A stretch of 64,000 bases of DNA. Source: Archivesica marissinica (lineage: Eukaryota > Mollusca > Bivalvia > Venerida > Vesicomyidae). The stretch spans positions 19,917,007-19,981,006 of the forward strand of contig CM026391.1 of assembly GCA_014843695.1 (NCBI GenBank). Reading direction: 5' to 3'. Under the pieces are notes generated by a model that was given only the letters and a program-made list of their open reading frames with translations, was not told the origin of the DNA and did no database searches. This document shows positions 22,573 to 32,691 of this stretch, one piece after another. Each line of letters opens with the position of its first letter. Within the stretch, counting starts at the first letter, position 1. Both the position numbers and the translations under genes were made by a program.

Positions 22573-22757
22573 GTGCCATTGCTTCCCTTCATCCACCGGA
22601 CAACAGTTACACGTTCGTGTTTACCCATGTGGAGTTATATGGAGGGGCACACCTAGCATTAAACGGTACCAATACAAAGCTGCAAACAGAAATCATGTAT
22701 GGTGATGACACTGGCCACCTTCATATCGGACCAGGAGATACGTTTGAACTGACTGAG
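22573..22757 (+). CDS. Exon 11: beta-rich half-module (ELYG...GDDTG)
   Basis: Phase 1-0 exon reading ...FVFTHVELYGGAHLALNG and MYGDDTGHLHIGPGDTFEL. These align with FNELQIYGNAHLAVL and MIGDRTGxIHIG of the other modules. The acceptor is TTTCATAG and the donor GTAGAG. Confidence 0.88.
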
Positions 22758-22806
22758 GTAGAGTTTATGATAAAAAAATACACTCTTAACCCATTTCATT
22801 CTGGAT

Positions 22807-23035
22807 ATATTTAAAGGCTTTTGCAAACAACATAGATCCAGATCAGCCGCAGCATGACGCTGCATGCTGATCAGGATCTATGTTGTTTGCTGCATAGCCA
22901 AGTGTCTTAGCAAGATCATCTGAATAGCAAACAGCATAGATCCTGATCAGACGGCACGTTCCGTGGCAGTTGATCTGGCTCTATGTTCTTTGCAGATACC
23001 GTTTGAACGGTATCCAGACTGAAATGGGTTAATAA
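22807..23035. repeat. Paired foldback repeats (GCAAACAACATAGATCC)
   Basis: GCAAACAACATAGATCCAGA pairs with the inverted TCAGGATCTATGTTGTTTGC, and a diverged second hairpin follows directly. It lies in the intron after exon 11. Nothing coding is present. Confidence 0.8.
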
Positions 23036-23192
23036 TAATAAAAACAGATCTACTGTTTATTCCCGGACATAAGTCGACCCTATACTCATCCAGAATTGTG
23101 ATGAAATTAATATTTCAAGTTGTGGCCGAAAAAGAAGCCTTGGATACAGATCTACCATAACATGCTTATTCCAAAAAATTATTTTTGTGGAA

Positions 23193-23375
23193 GTCGTGAT
23201 AACGCAGTGGATGCGCGTTCGCTTCAGGTGCGAACGGTCCGGAGTTTGAGCCCCGCTGGAGCCGTTACTATTGTGCCCTTAGGCAAGGCATTTAAATTCC
23301 ACTGCGCTATCACGACTTCTACTACAACAGTTCTCTTTACAACACTGTGCTATCACGACTTCCACTACAACAGTT
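23193..23375 (+). mobile_element. SINE family 1 copy, 3' truncated
   Basis: The tRNA-like head (ATAACGCAGTGGATGCGC, GAGTTTGAGCCCC) runs to TTTAAATTCCAC and stops. Short repeats of the inverted head end (GCTATCACGACTTCCACT) follow twice. Confidence 0.82.
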
Positions 23376-23495
23376 CTCTTTACAACACTGTACTATTCTT
23401 TCTATGTTCTATATAAATATTTTAAATGTCCCCTTTTGGAATGACCAACCTGGTTTAGAAGTGGGTTAGTATGACATATATTGTTTCATTTGAAG

Positions 23496-23721
23496 GTGTC
23501 CCAGTACAAACGTGCCAATGTTACATACGAGGTGTATCTGTATGAGACATCCATGTGGATCATGCCCGAGTCCACCTTGGAGTTCCGCCAGGTACTCGAC
23601 CAGAGAGGGCTTGGCATGCCCACAACAGCCACATCGTGCCCATCAAGTCAACTAAGGTCTACGTCTGGCAGATTCTGGGGAATACTAGAACCAACAAAGA
23701 CACACATCTTAGTATCTACTG
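23496..23721 (+). CDS. Exon 12: beta-rich half-module with a possible internal frame slip
   Basis: Phase 0-1 exon opening VSQYKRANVTYEVYLYETS, which matches the LPFNVHVYPGG position. The main frame stays open and leaves in the phase needed for exon 13. In the middle, however (about 23618-23690), the main frame reads an unusual MPTTATSCPSSQLRSTSG, while a shifted frame reads IKSTKVYVWQILG. That stretch resembles IKMHIWGIMG at the homologous exon 18-19 junction. Two compensating indels, in the genome or in the assembly, would explain this. Confidence 0.7.
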
Positions 23722-24348
23722 GTAGGTCAATCACAAATGACATAACGCATTCGTTTATGCTAACAATTTCAACTTTCATGAGACCCCAAACAAATCAAAA
23801 CTAGTTTTTCCGATTGGAAAAACAAGGAATATTCATTAAACCTTACTGCCCACTAATACCAAAGATATCTAAAAGATATACATTTTGCTATATTGCTATA
23901 TTGCCTTGCCAATGAAAGTGAAAATATGTGTGTTTATATTATTTAATATCTGTTCAAATAAAGGTCATGTGATGTTTTCCCAATGTGTTGGCTGCTCTGT
24001 GTAAACTAGGGTCATGATTTTGTCTGATCTGTGTAAACAAGGGTCATGATTTTGTCTGATCTGTGGAAACTAGGGTCATGATTTTGTCCAATCTGCCTAA
24101 ACTACAGTCATGATTTTGCCAGATCTGTCTAAATTGGTCACGAGTTAGAGTCATATTGACATCCATTCAATTCCAACATTATTTATTGCCAGAACTTTTG
24201 TTTGCAAAACAAGTAACAGGGAGAGCCCCCAAATCCCCCAACCCCCGTCCCTCCCCCATACTTACATGTTCAGTGTAATCCTGAGAGTACAAACATTTAC
24301 CGGTAGCACATTCTGAAATAGTGTGTTGTAAATGTTCTCATTTCGCCC

Positions 24349-24538
24349 CATTTTCTCAGTCCCCTCCCCCCGTCCCCCTTCTGTCTAGTTGCTATAAATG
24401 TTGTTGTATACATTTTCTCAGTCCCCTACCCCCGTCCCCCTTCTGTCTAGTTGCTATAAATGTTGTTGTATACATTTTCTCAGTCCCCTACCCCCGTCCC
24501 CCTTCTGTCTAGTTGATATAAATGTTGTTGTATACATT
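24349..24538. repeat. 62-bp repeat x3 abutting the exon 13 acceptor
   Basis: Three near-identical units contain TTTTCTCAGTCCCCT and GTCCCCCTTCTGTCTAGTTG. Each carries a pyrimidine tract and a CAG or TAG, so the acceptor region itself may have been copied. The last unit ends at the TTTTAAG acceptor. Confidence 0.88.
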
Positions 24539-24543
24539 TTAAG

Positions 24544-24671
24544 GCGGTACAATAATACTTGGAATTGCTGGTGCCCGGGCCAACACATTTGCAAACATGA
24601 CGATACAAGACGGAGGTACACTGGAACTTGTGACTAAGTATGGACTTGAGAGTGACATCTGGAATCTTGAG
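24544..24671 (+). CDS. Exon 13: NLTL-type strand segment
   Basis: Phase 1-0 exon reading GGTIILGIAGARANTFANM followed by TIQDGGTLELV. NMTIQDGGTLEL aligns with NLTLHHDGNLWM in exon 24. The acceptor is preceded by three tandem copies of a 62-bp pyrimidine-rich unit. The donor is GTATAT. Confidence 0.85.
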
Positions 24672-24719
24672 GTATATAGTTGACCATTTATCTGCACCAA
24701 TCCGGTTTAGTTTGTATAC

Positions 24720-25262
24720 CACTGTAACCTATCATCACTGATGGTCACGGGTTCGAGCCCCGCTCAGGCCGTGTCTCATTTATATGAAAAAGTTGGCAGT
24801 TTCTTACGGAGGTTGGTGCACCCAAGTACTGGTTAACCGCTGGAGCCTGCCCAGGAAAGGTGTTGTTAGGTAAACTGCCCACCAGCGATATAGCCCAAAA
24901 TGGTGCTGATGCAGGCGTATAACCCGAAATATAACATAACATTAGTTTATACAAATTTATTTTAGCTGCAAAACAAGTTCTTATAACTTATATTAATCAC
25001 TCTCGAGACCTCATTCCTGATGGAATCCATCATCACGAGGGTGAAAGAAAAGGCAACGTGGAATTTAAATGCCTTGCCTAAGGGCACAATCATAACGGCT
25101 CCAGCTGGGCTCAAACTCCGGACCTTTCGCACCTGAAGCGAACGCATATCCACTGCACTATCACGACGTCCACTTTTTGTTAATATTATTAAGGTCAGAC
25201 TGGGGATCAAACCTGCAATCCCTGGATTCACAGTCCAACTTGTTAACAACGGAATCACTGAC
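24720..25262. mobile_element. SINE cluster: family 3 (+), family 1 (-), family 2 head (-)
   Basis: A family 3 copy lacking its 5' half (GGTCACGGGTTCGAGCCCCG, TACTGGTTAACCGCTGGAG) is followed by a full minus-strand family 1 copy. A family 2 head (GGATCAAACCTGCAATCC) comes next. They fill the intron between exons 13 and 14. Confidence 0.85.
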
Positions 25263-25315
25263 CTACATATAAAGACTTTAGTTACAAGGTCAACATGTAT
25301 TATACTATATTGTAG

Positions 25316-25523
25316 GTTCGGAGAGGTGTTCACAACGGCCTTCTTACTATAGAAGCCGGCGGAACCATCAAAGCCAGAAACCTTAAGATAAACACTGACA
25401 TTCTGAAAGTAGAGAAACTTGGATCGTTAACAGTCACGGGCCAAGGACTCACTGGCGGCAATGGAGCTGGACTCATCAATGCTGGTGCAAGTTTTGGTGG
25501 CCGCGGTGGAAATGGAAACAATG
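25316..25523 (+). CDS. Exon 14: end of module and start of next Gly-rich half
   Basis: Phase 0-1 exon reading VRRGVHNGLLTIEAGGTIKA, then KLGSLTVTGQGLTGG and GASFGGRGGNG. IEAGGTIKA matches MEGGGLIKG, and GASFGGRGG is the module-opening motif. It shows that the module border lies inside an exon here. Confidence 0.9.
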
Positions 25524-25615
25524 GTAAATTACAACAGTATGCAGTGAATCATGTCTAGTAAACGATATATAGTTGTATTAAACAAATATTAGAATGTTTT
25601 GTATATGTGCATGTT

Positions 25616-25716
25616 TGTTTTTACGTTTATTTATCGTCGCTACCAGTTGCCCATATGAGCGACGTCTCCTGAAGAGTCATTTTAGATTTTTGGAGGATAG
25701 TACAATGATACAGATA
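25616..25716 (-). mobile_element. SINE family 2 3' half, cut off before a MITE
   Basis: The tail and hairpin (TTTATTTATCGTCGCTACCA) and the ATTTTTGGAGGATAGTACAA body are present and then stop shortly before the TTAA-flanked MITE at 25731. The missing part is not found after the MITE. Confidence 0.82.
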
Positions 25717-25730
25717 GAGAGGTTCACTGC

Positions 25731-26242
25731 TTAACCCTTTCCTTCATAGAGATTTAAGTTAATATACTATTATATATCTCCATACAAACGACAGCCATTT
25801 AACCCTTTCCTTCATAGAGATTTAAGTTAATATACTATTATATATCTCCATACAAACGACAGCCATTTAACCCTTTCCTTCATAGAGATTTAAGTTAATA
25901 TACTATTATATATCTCCATACAAACGACAGCCATTTAACCCTTTCCTTCATAGAGATTTAAGTTAATATACTATTATATATCTCCATACAAACGACAGCC
26001 ATTTAACCCTTTCCTTCATAGAGATTTAAGTTAATATACTATTATATCTCCATACAAACGACAGCCATTTAGCTATCATGCAGTGGATAAGTAGTCGCAA
26101 TATCTATCCCTCCTCCATAGATATTACTGGGACTACCTGAGATTCTGGCCATTATTATGAACATTGGTTAGGCTACTACATTGTCAATGTATATCGTATT
26201 TGTAATGGCGTCAAGAGGTGCTTCTATGAGGGAAAGAGTTAA
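25731..26242. mobile_element. MITE family A with its 5' end repeated five times
   Basis: The ends are TTAACCCTTTCCTTCATAGA and, inverted, CTATGAGGGAAAGAGTTAA. The first 68 bp, including the TTAA, occur five times in tandem (starts 25731, 25799, 25867, 25935, 26003) before the element continues. The 383-622 copy has only one. Confidence 0.88.
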
Positions 26243-26324
26243 TAAATGTTATCACTAACAGGTTTGACTGTGTATCTGTGATCACAGCCTGCGCTTGATG
26301 TACTTTAATATGTTTTTATTGAAG

Positions 26325-26417
26325 GCGGAATACCTGGTGATACCTATGGCGGTGTGTATAACACGGAACTGACGTTCGGCAGTGGGGGACATGGTGCTTC
26401 CTATACATATGGCACAG
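26325..26417 (+). CDS. Exon 15: YGDxYEP-position exon
   Basis: A 93-nt phase 1-1 exon reading GGIPGDTYGGVYNTELTFGS then GGHGASYTYGT. It occupies the YGDIYEPxxxGSSGG position. The acceptor is TATTGAAG and the donor GTACAA. Its symmetry would allow skipping without a frame change. Confidence 0.82.
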
Positions 26418-26533
26418 GTACAAGTATTTCTATATCAATCGGTGTTTTAATACACATCACATTCTCTCAATATGTTTCATACCTACGAATTACAATGTCA
26501 CCATTAGTTAGGTTCACACCAAGTACCGTCCAT

Positions 26534-26861
26534 ACTCGCCTATAAGACGAATTTTTTACCGCAATATTTTGGTCTCAAAGTGGCTTCCCGTCTTATATAA
26601 ATAAAAAAAAATATATATATATAGGTATATACTATAATAATATTTAAAAAAAAAATGTTTGTAATGTGTTAAATGAAATCCATAATTATGTTTTAGAAAA
26701 GAAACACTCTGACACTGACCATTTTTTCAACTTGCACTGGCCAAACATACAATTTAAACTTGTGTCTGGTGTCCATTTGATCAACCCGTTGTTTATGTGA
26801 GTGCATGCAAAAACCCACAGATTTCAGAACCAAAGTAAGGGGGGTCGTCTTATAGGCGAGT
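26534..26861. mobile_element. MITE with ACTCGCCTATAAGACGA ends
   Basis: ACTCGCCTATAAGACGA and its exact inverse TCGTCTTATAGGCGAGT bound a noncoding interior. A 48-bp segment (GAGTGCATGCAAAAACCCAC...) is directly repeated across the right end. A related family occurs at 40483-40775 and partly at 23050. Confidence 0.75.
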
Positions 26862-26936
26862 GCATGCCAAAACCCACAGATTTCAAAACCAAAGTAGGGG
26901 GGTCATGGATGGCATAAATACTGACATCAATAAGAA

Positions 26937-27140
26937 ATGCAATGTGGAAAGATTTATCACAGCGAAATCGACATCTTGGTAGTCATAGGATATCGTGGGA
27001 GGCTGATAAGCGTTAGCACATTACGCAATCGACTGAGAGAGCGTGGCATAATTTGTAGACAGAACTATGATGGGCGTGCTCAGATCTACAGAAGACGTAA
27101 TGACCGTTATGCCAATAATTGTCCATCTGAAAGACTGTGA
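26937..27140 (+). pseudogene. Degraded Tc1-type transposase fragment
   Basis: The frame contains ISVSTLRNRLRERGI and DGRAQIYRRRNDRYANNC, which match ISAQTVRNRLGERGI and the DGRARVYRR-type region of the adjacent Tc1 element, with the intervening part deleted. It is on the opposite strand to that element and ends at its border. Confidence 0.75.
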
Positions 27141-27158
27141 TATGAGTAATTATATATA

Positions 27159-28651
27159 CTGATTCAAAAAAGAAACGATAACTGGTGTTTATGTGTCTAT
27201 AATTTCAACATTTATTAGGAAAATTCTTTGAAAATTCATAAGATGATAGTCCAACATGTTTGAAAGAGGAGCACATAAAGCATAATGAGCCTCCGAAACT
27301 GTCTGCTGCGTGATGACGTAATTCATCAGACAGGGGTCTAATTTGCACCATTTGCGTCTCTCACTGCAATGCACCGCCGTCGCATCGAACGGAAGAGTGT
27401 CTGAATCTCTTGCTGGTCAATATGTGTCAATATGTGTCCACTCCTGACGCAAAACATCCCTCAGTTGGTTTAACGTTACCGGCTGACGTCGTCTGACACG
27501 GCGGTCTAACGTATCCCACAAATGTTCTATGGGTGACAAGTCTGGTGACAAAGCAGGCCATGGCAGGGTTTCAATATTGTTCTGCTCCAATAATGTGGTG
27601 GAAATCCGAGCAGTATGACACCTGGCGTTGTCCTGTTGGAACAGTGTGACGTTTCTGTTGGCGTTAAAGAACGGCACAACAACTGGCACAAGGATCTCAT
27701 CACAGTACCGCTGGGCGTTTAGGATCCCGTCCACCACTAACAGTTCAGTGCGACTGCCGAAGGTGATACCGCCCCACGCCATAACGCTTCCGCCCCCGAA
27801 CAGATCGACCTGACGTACACATGCGTCGGCGTAACGTTCACCGCATCTGCGATATACCCGCGCTCTCTGCCATCCGCTCGACACAAACAGAACCGCGATT
27901 CATCGCTAAACATCACCGAATTCCACTGTAACCGAGTCCAGCGAGCACGTTCCGTCGTCCATTCCCGCCGTACGTCACGGTGATGTCGTGTCAGGATGGG
28001 TCCAACATATGGCCGATAGGCACGAATGCCACGTTCACCGAGCCGGTTCCTGACTGTTTGTGCACTGATGCAATTGTTGGTCATTCCAGGAGTAACGGCA
28101 GCTGTGTGCGTAGCAGGTAGGAACCGGTCACGTAAATGTGATGTCCGAATGTGACGGTCCTGTTCACGCGTCGTCACACGTGGTCGACCAGATCTTGGAC
28201 GGTCGTCCACCGATCCATGTGTTCGATAACGTCGAAGTAGACGTGTTATCGTGATCCGCGTAACCCCGAGTCGATTTGCGACGTCACGCTGACGTAAACC
28301 GCCGTCAATCATGCCAATGGCACGCATTCTCTGATTGCGGTTTAGCCTAGGCATTTTGTTAGAGGTAACAATGGGTATGTAAGGTGTTTTTCCTCGATGA
28401 TAATGCAATACCAGTACAATAAACCGGTTTTCCGATTTGTACATGTGTAGGAAGTTGTCTTTGTTGAGGAGCACGTGCAAATTGGAAATTCGGCGTTCCA
28501 GGGTTATCGGGTGTTTATTTACCTGTGTTTATGGTTGGCTGACGTTGCAATACGATACCCGGTACTGATACGTAATAATATATTAAACCTTTCTATGGTT
28601 TTATCCGTTTTACGTCATTTTTAGTTTGGTATCGTTTCTTTTTTGACTCAG
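27159..28651 (-). mobile_element. Tc1/mariner element, 1,493 bp with TA target duplication
   Basis: Inverted ends CTGATTCAAAAAAGAAACGA and CTGAGTCAAAAAAGAAACGA differ at one base and are flanked by TA on each side. The interior holds a nearly complete transposase on the minus strand. It sits inside the intron between exons 15 and 16 and does not disturb splice sites. Confidence 0.93.
27417..28354 (-). pseudogene. Tc1 DD34E transposase, one frameshift
   Basis: The N-terminus starts MPRLNRNQRMRAIGMIDGG, with helix-turn-helix sequences RQRDVANRLGVTRITITRLL and SGRPRVTTREQDRHI. The catalytic residues are seen in NSVMFSDESRF (D), TLFQQDNARCHTA (D) and PALSPDLSPIEHLWD (E); 34 residues separate the second D from the E. 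A frame change near 27870-27885, within the ADGRxRVYRR region, splits it into two open frames. It would otherwise be about 310 residues, close to the usual Tc1 length. It cuts and pastes its own element when intact; as read it is inactive. Confidence 0.93.
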
Positions 28652-28684
28652 TATTACTATTTGTCCTCTCTTTGAGTACATTTA

Positions 28685-28880
28685 GTATGGTATAGCGGGG
28701 ATTGAACCTGCGATCCCTGGATTACAAGTCCAGCGTATTAACCACTGGACCGCTGATTTAAATTCCGCATGGCTCTTCTCTCTCCCTCGTGGTGATGGAT
28801 TCCATCCGGAATGAGCGAGAGTGATTAATATAAGTTGTAAGAACTTGTTTCGCAATTGAGCTAAAATAAAATTTGTATTA
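28685..28880. mobile_element. SINE-2 head (-) fused to SINE-1 3' half (+)
   Basis: GGATTGAACCTGCGATCC and GTTAACCACTGGACC-type motifs show a minus-strand Thr-like head with a TGT anticodon. The next base begins a plus-strand SINE-1 fragment (ATTTAAATTCCGC to TTTGTATTA). Exon 16 starts 29 bp later. Confidence 0.8.
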
Positions 28881-28908
28881 TGAAATAATTGCCAACATTA
28901 TACCTTAG

Positions 28909-29219
28909 GCGGTGGAATACTGCAACTAGAGATCGGCAAAATTCTGCAAGTAGAAGGAATCGTCGAAGCAAGTGGAAACTCTGGTTCTTCATCTACAATC
29001 GCTGGAGGAAGTGGCGGACTGATTCTTATTAATACGCGCGATCTTCAGGGCTCGGGTAGTATTCGAGTAGCCGGCGGAAGTGGAGCAAATTGTGGAGGCG
29101 GAGGAGGGGGAAGACTTGCAATATACTACAAGACAACCATATTCTGGTTTGGAATTGTTGATGCCAGAGGGGGTTCTGGTAGCGCAGGAATCGGTGGAGC
29201 TGGTACAGTTTACCTCAAG
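28909..29219 (+). CDS. Exon 16: Gly-rich half-module
   Basis: Phase 1-0 exon reading GGGILQLEIGKILQVEGIVE, then AGGSGGLILINTRDL, GGGGGGRLAIYY and GAGTVYLK. It has every landmark of the Gly-rich half in order. The acceptor is ACCTTAG and the donor GTGAGA. It begins just downstream of a SINE-1 fragment. Confidence 0.93.
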
Positions 29220-29669
29220 GTGAGATTTTTTATGAAACTTGATAGAAATGAACTTTCTGCTTCGCTTTATCGCTAACAGTGGCGTGGCTTTAAAGGCCAA
29301 CATTTGTCCGGCAATGTCTCCAAATGAAATCGAAAAACTGAAAAAAAGCTGCATTAAAAGGTGGGATATATGATATACGCTAAAGTATGAATTTGCATCA
29401 AAATGATAAAATTAAGAACAATGTAAGGACATTGATGTTCTTACAAACATATAGGCCGGTACGAATATATGCCAAAACACACGCTGATAAAATATTTCCG
29501 AGCGAGCCATAGAACACAGCTTACAATCTCATTTTCAAACCTTGGTCAAAGTAGCTCGGGTAGTTTGAGTACATTATTACTACAAACCTGAATCTCTGTA
29601 TTTAACGTTTAAATCTGTGCTATATGAATGCCAAAGCCGACATAACAAATATTTATTTCTTTCAACACC

Positions 29670-29765
29670 ACAGGCCTCTCAATAGGCTTACAAAAAGTGT
29701 AGATCCAGATGAGCTGGCTCATCACGAGCCGGTCATCGCATCAGGATCTGCACTTTTTGCCAGTA
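29670..29765. repeat. Hairpin element F (CAAAAAGTGTAGATCC)
   Basis: TACAAAAAGTGTAGATCCAG pairs with GGATCTGCACTTTTTG across GAGC/GCTC arms. The same sequence occurs in the opposite orientation at 39339-39425, including the flanking ACACCACAGGCCTCT segment. Confidence 0.85.
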
Positions 29766-29768
29766 ATA

Positions 29769-29954
29769 CAGTCAAACCTGTCTTAAGCAGCCAGCCAAGG
29801 GAATCACACAAAGTTTCTGCTTAGCTGCTTAGCACAGGTGGCTGCTTAATAGAGGTCAAATGTATGGTAATACAACATATTGGGAATCTTCAAACTGGCT
29901 GCTTAAACCAGGTTGGCTGCCTAATAGAGATGACCACTAACACGGGTTTGACTG
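29769..29954. mobile_element. MITE family B copy, seed of the next array
   Basis: CAGTCAAACCTGTCTTAAGC and GGGTTTGACTG ends are flanked by TA. Its last 35 bp are the unit of the following satellite. Confidence 0.88.
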
Positions 29955-30567
29955 TATAATAGAGGTGGCCACTAACACAGGTTTGACTGTATAATAGAGG
30001 TGACCACTAACACAGGTTTGACTGTATAATAAAGGTGACCACTAACACAGGTTTGACTGTATAATAGAGGTGACCACTAACACAGGTTTGACTGTATAAT
30101 AGAGGTGACCACTAACACAGGTTTGACTGTATAATAGAGGTGACCACTAACACAGGTTTAACTGTATACTAGAGGTGACCACTAATACAGGTTTGACTGT
30201 ATAATAGAGGTGACCACTAACACATGTTTGACTGTATAATAGAGGTGACCACTAACACATGTTTGACTGGTGACCACTACCACAGGTTTGACTGTATAAT
30301 AGAGGTGACCACTAACACATGTTTGACTGTATAATAGAGGTGACCACTAACACAGGTTTGACTGGTGATCACTATCAGTGGTTTGACTGTATAATAGAGG
30401 TGACCACTATCACAGGTTTGACTGTATAATAGAGGTGAGCACTAACACAGGTTTGACTGTATAATAGAGGTGACCACTAACACAGGTTTGACTGTATAAT
30501 AGAGGTGGCCACTAACACAGGTTTGACTGTATAATAGAGGTGACCACTAACACAGGTTTGACTGTAT
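29955..30567. repeat. 35-bp satellite copied from a MITE 3' end
   Basis: About 17 units of TATAATAGAGGTGACCACTA plus ACACAGGTTTGACTG repeat the terminal 35 bp of MITE B. Each contains the inverted terminal repeat and a TA. Two shortened units (GACTGGTGACCACTA) mark deletions. The array ends 21 bp before exon 17. Confidence 0.93.
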
Positions 30568-30588
30568 ATGTTTATTATACTCTTGAAG

Positions 30589-30794
30589 GATGTTATTACT
30601 GATGCACAAAATGAGACGCTGATCATTGACAACTTCGGCCAGTCCAATCCATCACCAGAAATTAATGACCACACGTATCAGGGATACAGCACCGAGGGCG
30701 GGATGACTTGGATCGCTCACAGTAGCCTAGCACAGATGGACACAATTAAGATCATTAGAAATTCACATTTAGCCATACACCCTGACCTCGACTC
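30589..30794 (+). CDS. Exon 17: IIDNFG...HLAIHPD segment
   Basis: Phase 0-2 exon reading DVITDAQNETLIIDNFGQS and later MDTIKIIRNSHLAIHPD. IIDNFG matches VDNKG, and IKIIRNSHLAIHPD matches ELQIYGNAHLAVLPD. The acceptor lies within 22 bp of the end of the 35-bp MITE-derived array. An internal 63-bp piece is found again, almost unchanged, at 33289-33351. Confidence 0.9.
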
Positions 30795-30954
30795 GTAAGT
30801 AACTATCGTGTATATTCTTTCATTGGTAGATTTTAGGGTTTAAAGTCGCACCAACAGCTTTAGTCATATGGCGACTCTTAAGCTATTATTGGCGGAGGAA
30901 GATCCCGGGCGTCCCTCCAAGCAGTATTTCAGTACTAGTTTACTTTATATTGTA

Positions 30955-31745
30955 ATATATAAAAGTAAACTATTGCAATATAAAGTAAACTATTGCAATA
31001 TATAAAAGTAAATTATTGCAATATATAAAAGTAAGCTATTGCAATATATAAAAGTAAGCTATTGCAATTTATAAAAGTAAATTATTGCAATATATAAAAG
31101 TAAACTATTGCAATATATAAAAGTAAGCTATTGCAATATATAAAAGTAAGCTATTGCAATATATAGTAAACTATTGCAATATATAAAAGTAAACGTTTGC
31201 AATATATAAAAGTAAACTATTGCAATATATAAAGTAAACTATTGCAATATATAAAAGTAAACTATTGCAATATATAAAAGTAAACTATTGCAATATATAG
31301 TAAACTATTGCAATATATAAAAGTAAACTAATGCAATATATAAAAGTAAGCTATTGCAATATATAGTAAACTATTGCAATATATAAAAGTAAACTATTGC
31401 AATATATAAAAGTAAACTATTGCAATATATAAAAGTAAACTATTGCAATATATAAAAGTAAACTATTGCAATATCAAGTAAACTATTGCAATATCAAGTA
31501 AACTATTGCAATATATAAAAGTAAACTATTGCAATATATAAAAGTAAACTATTGCAATATCAAGTAAACTATTGCAATATCAAGTAAACTATTGCAATAT
31601 CAAGTAAACTATTGCAATATAAAGTAAACTATTGCAATATCAAGTAAACTATTGCAATATATAAAAGTAAACTATTGCAATATCAAGTAACCTATTGCAA
31701 TATAAAGTAAAATATTGCAATATATTGCAATATCAAGTAAAATAT
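30955..31745. repeat. 22-bp AT-rich satellite
   Basis: Units TATTGCAATATATAAAAGTAAAC, with shorter AAGTAAACTATTGCAATATC forms near the right end, contain the palindrome ATTGCAAT. The array ends about 35 bp before exon 18, so its AT-rich 3' end leads into the polypyrimidine tract. Confidence 0.92.
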
Positions 31746-31780
31746 CAAAAATTTGTTGCAATACCCACCTATATTTTCAG

Positions 31781-31972
31781 AAACCAATTTTCTCTCCGAG
31801 CATATCAATTTGAGGGTGACAGCACCGGAGTTTTACATGTTGGACCAGGACAGCTAGTAATTGTTCAGCATCCAGACGACCTGGAATTTCTGGTCAATGT
31901 CTATGTGTACGAGGGAGGCACGCTGATTCTACCACCTCACTTCATTTGCTACAATATCAAGATGCACATTTG
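31781..31972 (+). CDS. Exon 18: GDSTG...VYVYEGG segment
   Basis: Phase 2-2 exon reading YQFEGDSTGVLHVGPGQ and LVNVYVYEGGTLILPP, ending NIKMHIW with Trp split TG|G. It aligns with MIGDRTGxIHIG and FNVHVYPGGFLGLA. The acceptor TATTTTCAG is strong and lies just after the 22-bp satellite. Confidence 0.93.
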
Positions 31973-32000
31973 GTAGGTCTATTTTACTCTAATTTACATT

Positions 32001-32538
32001 CGGTTTATGCAAATTTATTTAAGCTCGATTGCGAAACAAGTTCTAACAACTTATATTAATCACTCTTGAGACCTCATTCCTGATAGAATCCATCGCCACG
32101 AGGGAGAGAGAAGAGGCAATGTGGAATTTAAATGCGTTGCCTAAAGGCACAATCGTAACGGCTACAGCTCGGGCTCGAACTCCGGGCCTTTCGCACCTGA
32201 AGTGAACGCACTCCCATTTGGATTTGTCATCTTACTATAAAATTATAATTTAGTGTTGTTCTCTGTGTTCGGCATTCTCTATAATATGACACTGTTTTTT
32301 GTTTTATCTATACACATTTATTTTAGCTCGTTTGCGAAACAAGTTCTTACAACTTATAACCTCATTCCTGGTGGAATATTCCAGATGGAATCCATTGCCA
32401 CAAGGGAGAGAGAAGAGGCATGTGGAATTTAAATGCCTTGCCTAAGGGCACAATCGTAACTGCTCCAGTGGGACTTGAACTCCGGACCATTCGCACCTAA
32501 TGCAAACGCGCTACCACTGTGCTATCACGACTTCCACT
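32001..32538 (-). mobile_element. Two SINE family 1 copies
   Basis: The first (about 32001-32215) lacks the very 5' end of its head. The second (about 32306-32538) has a complete head and tail and a short duplication in the middle (TGGAATATTCCAGATGGAAT). Both are in the intron after exon 18. Confidence 0.85.
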
Positions 32539-32691
32539 AAATATGACACTGTTGCAGAATGGGATCATTCTGTATACAAATCACATGCATCTGACTTTCA
32601 TTACATTTATGGTTTCCAAGAAATAATACTAATTTAGAATACAGGGGCTTGACATTTATCCACAAGGCACCAAAAGCCCTGTACTGCTATC

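Noticed and set aside
27737..28480. Transposase start upstream of MPRLNRNQRM
   Set aside because: The frame extends upstream to another Met, but those residues are unlike Tc1 proteins. MPRLNRNQRM is a typical Tc1-type N-terminus.
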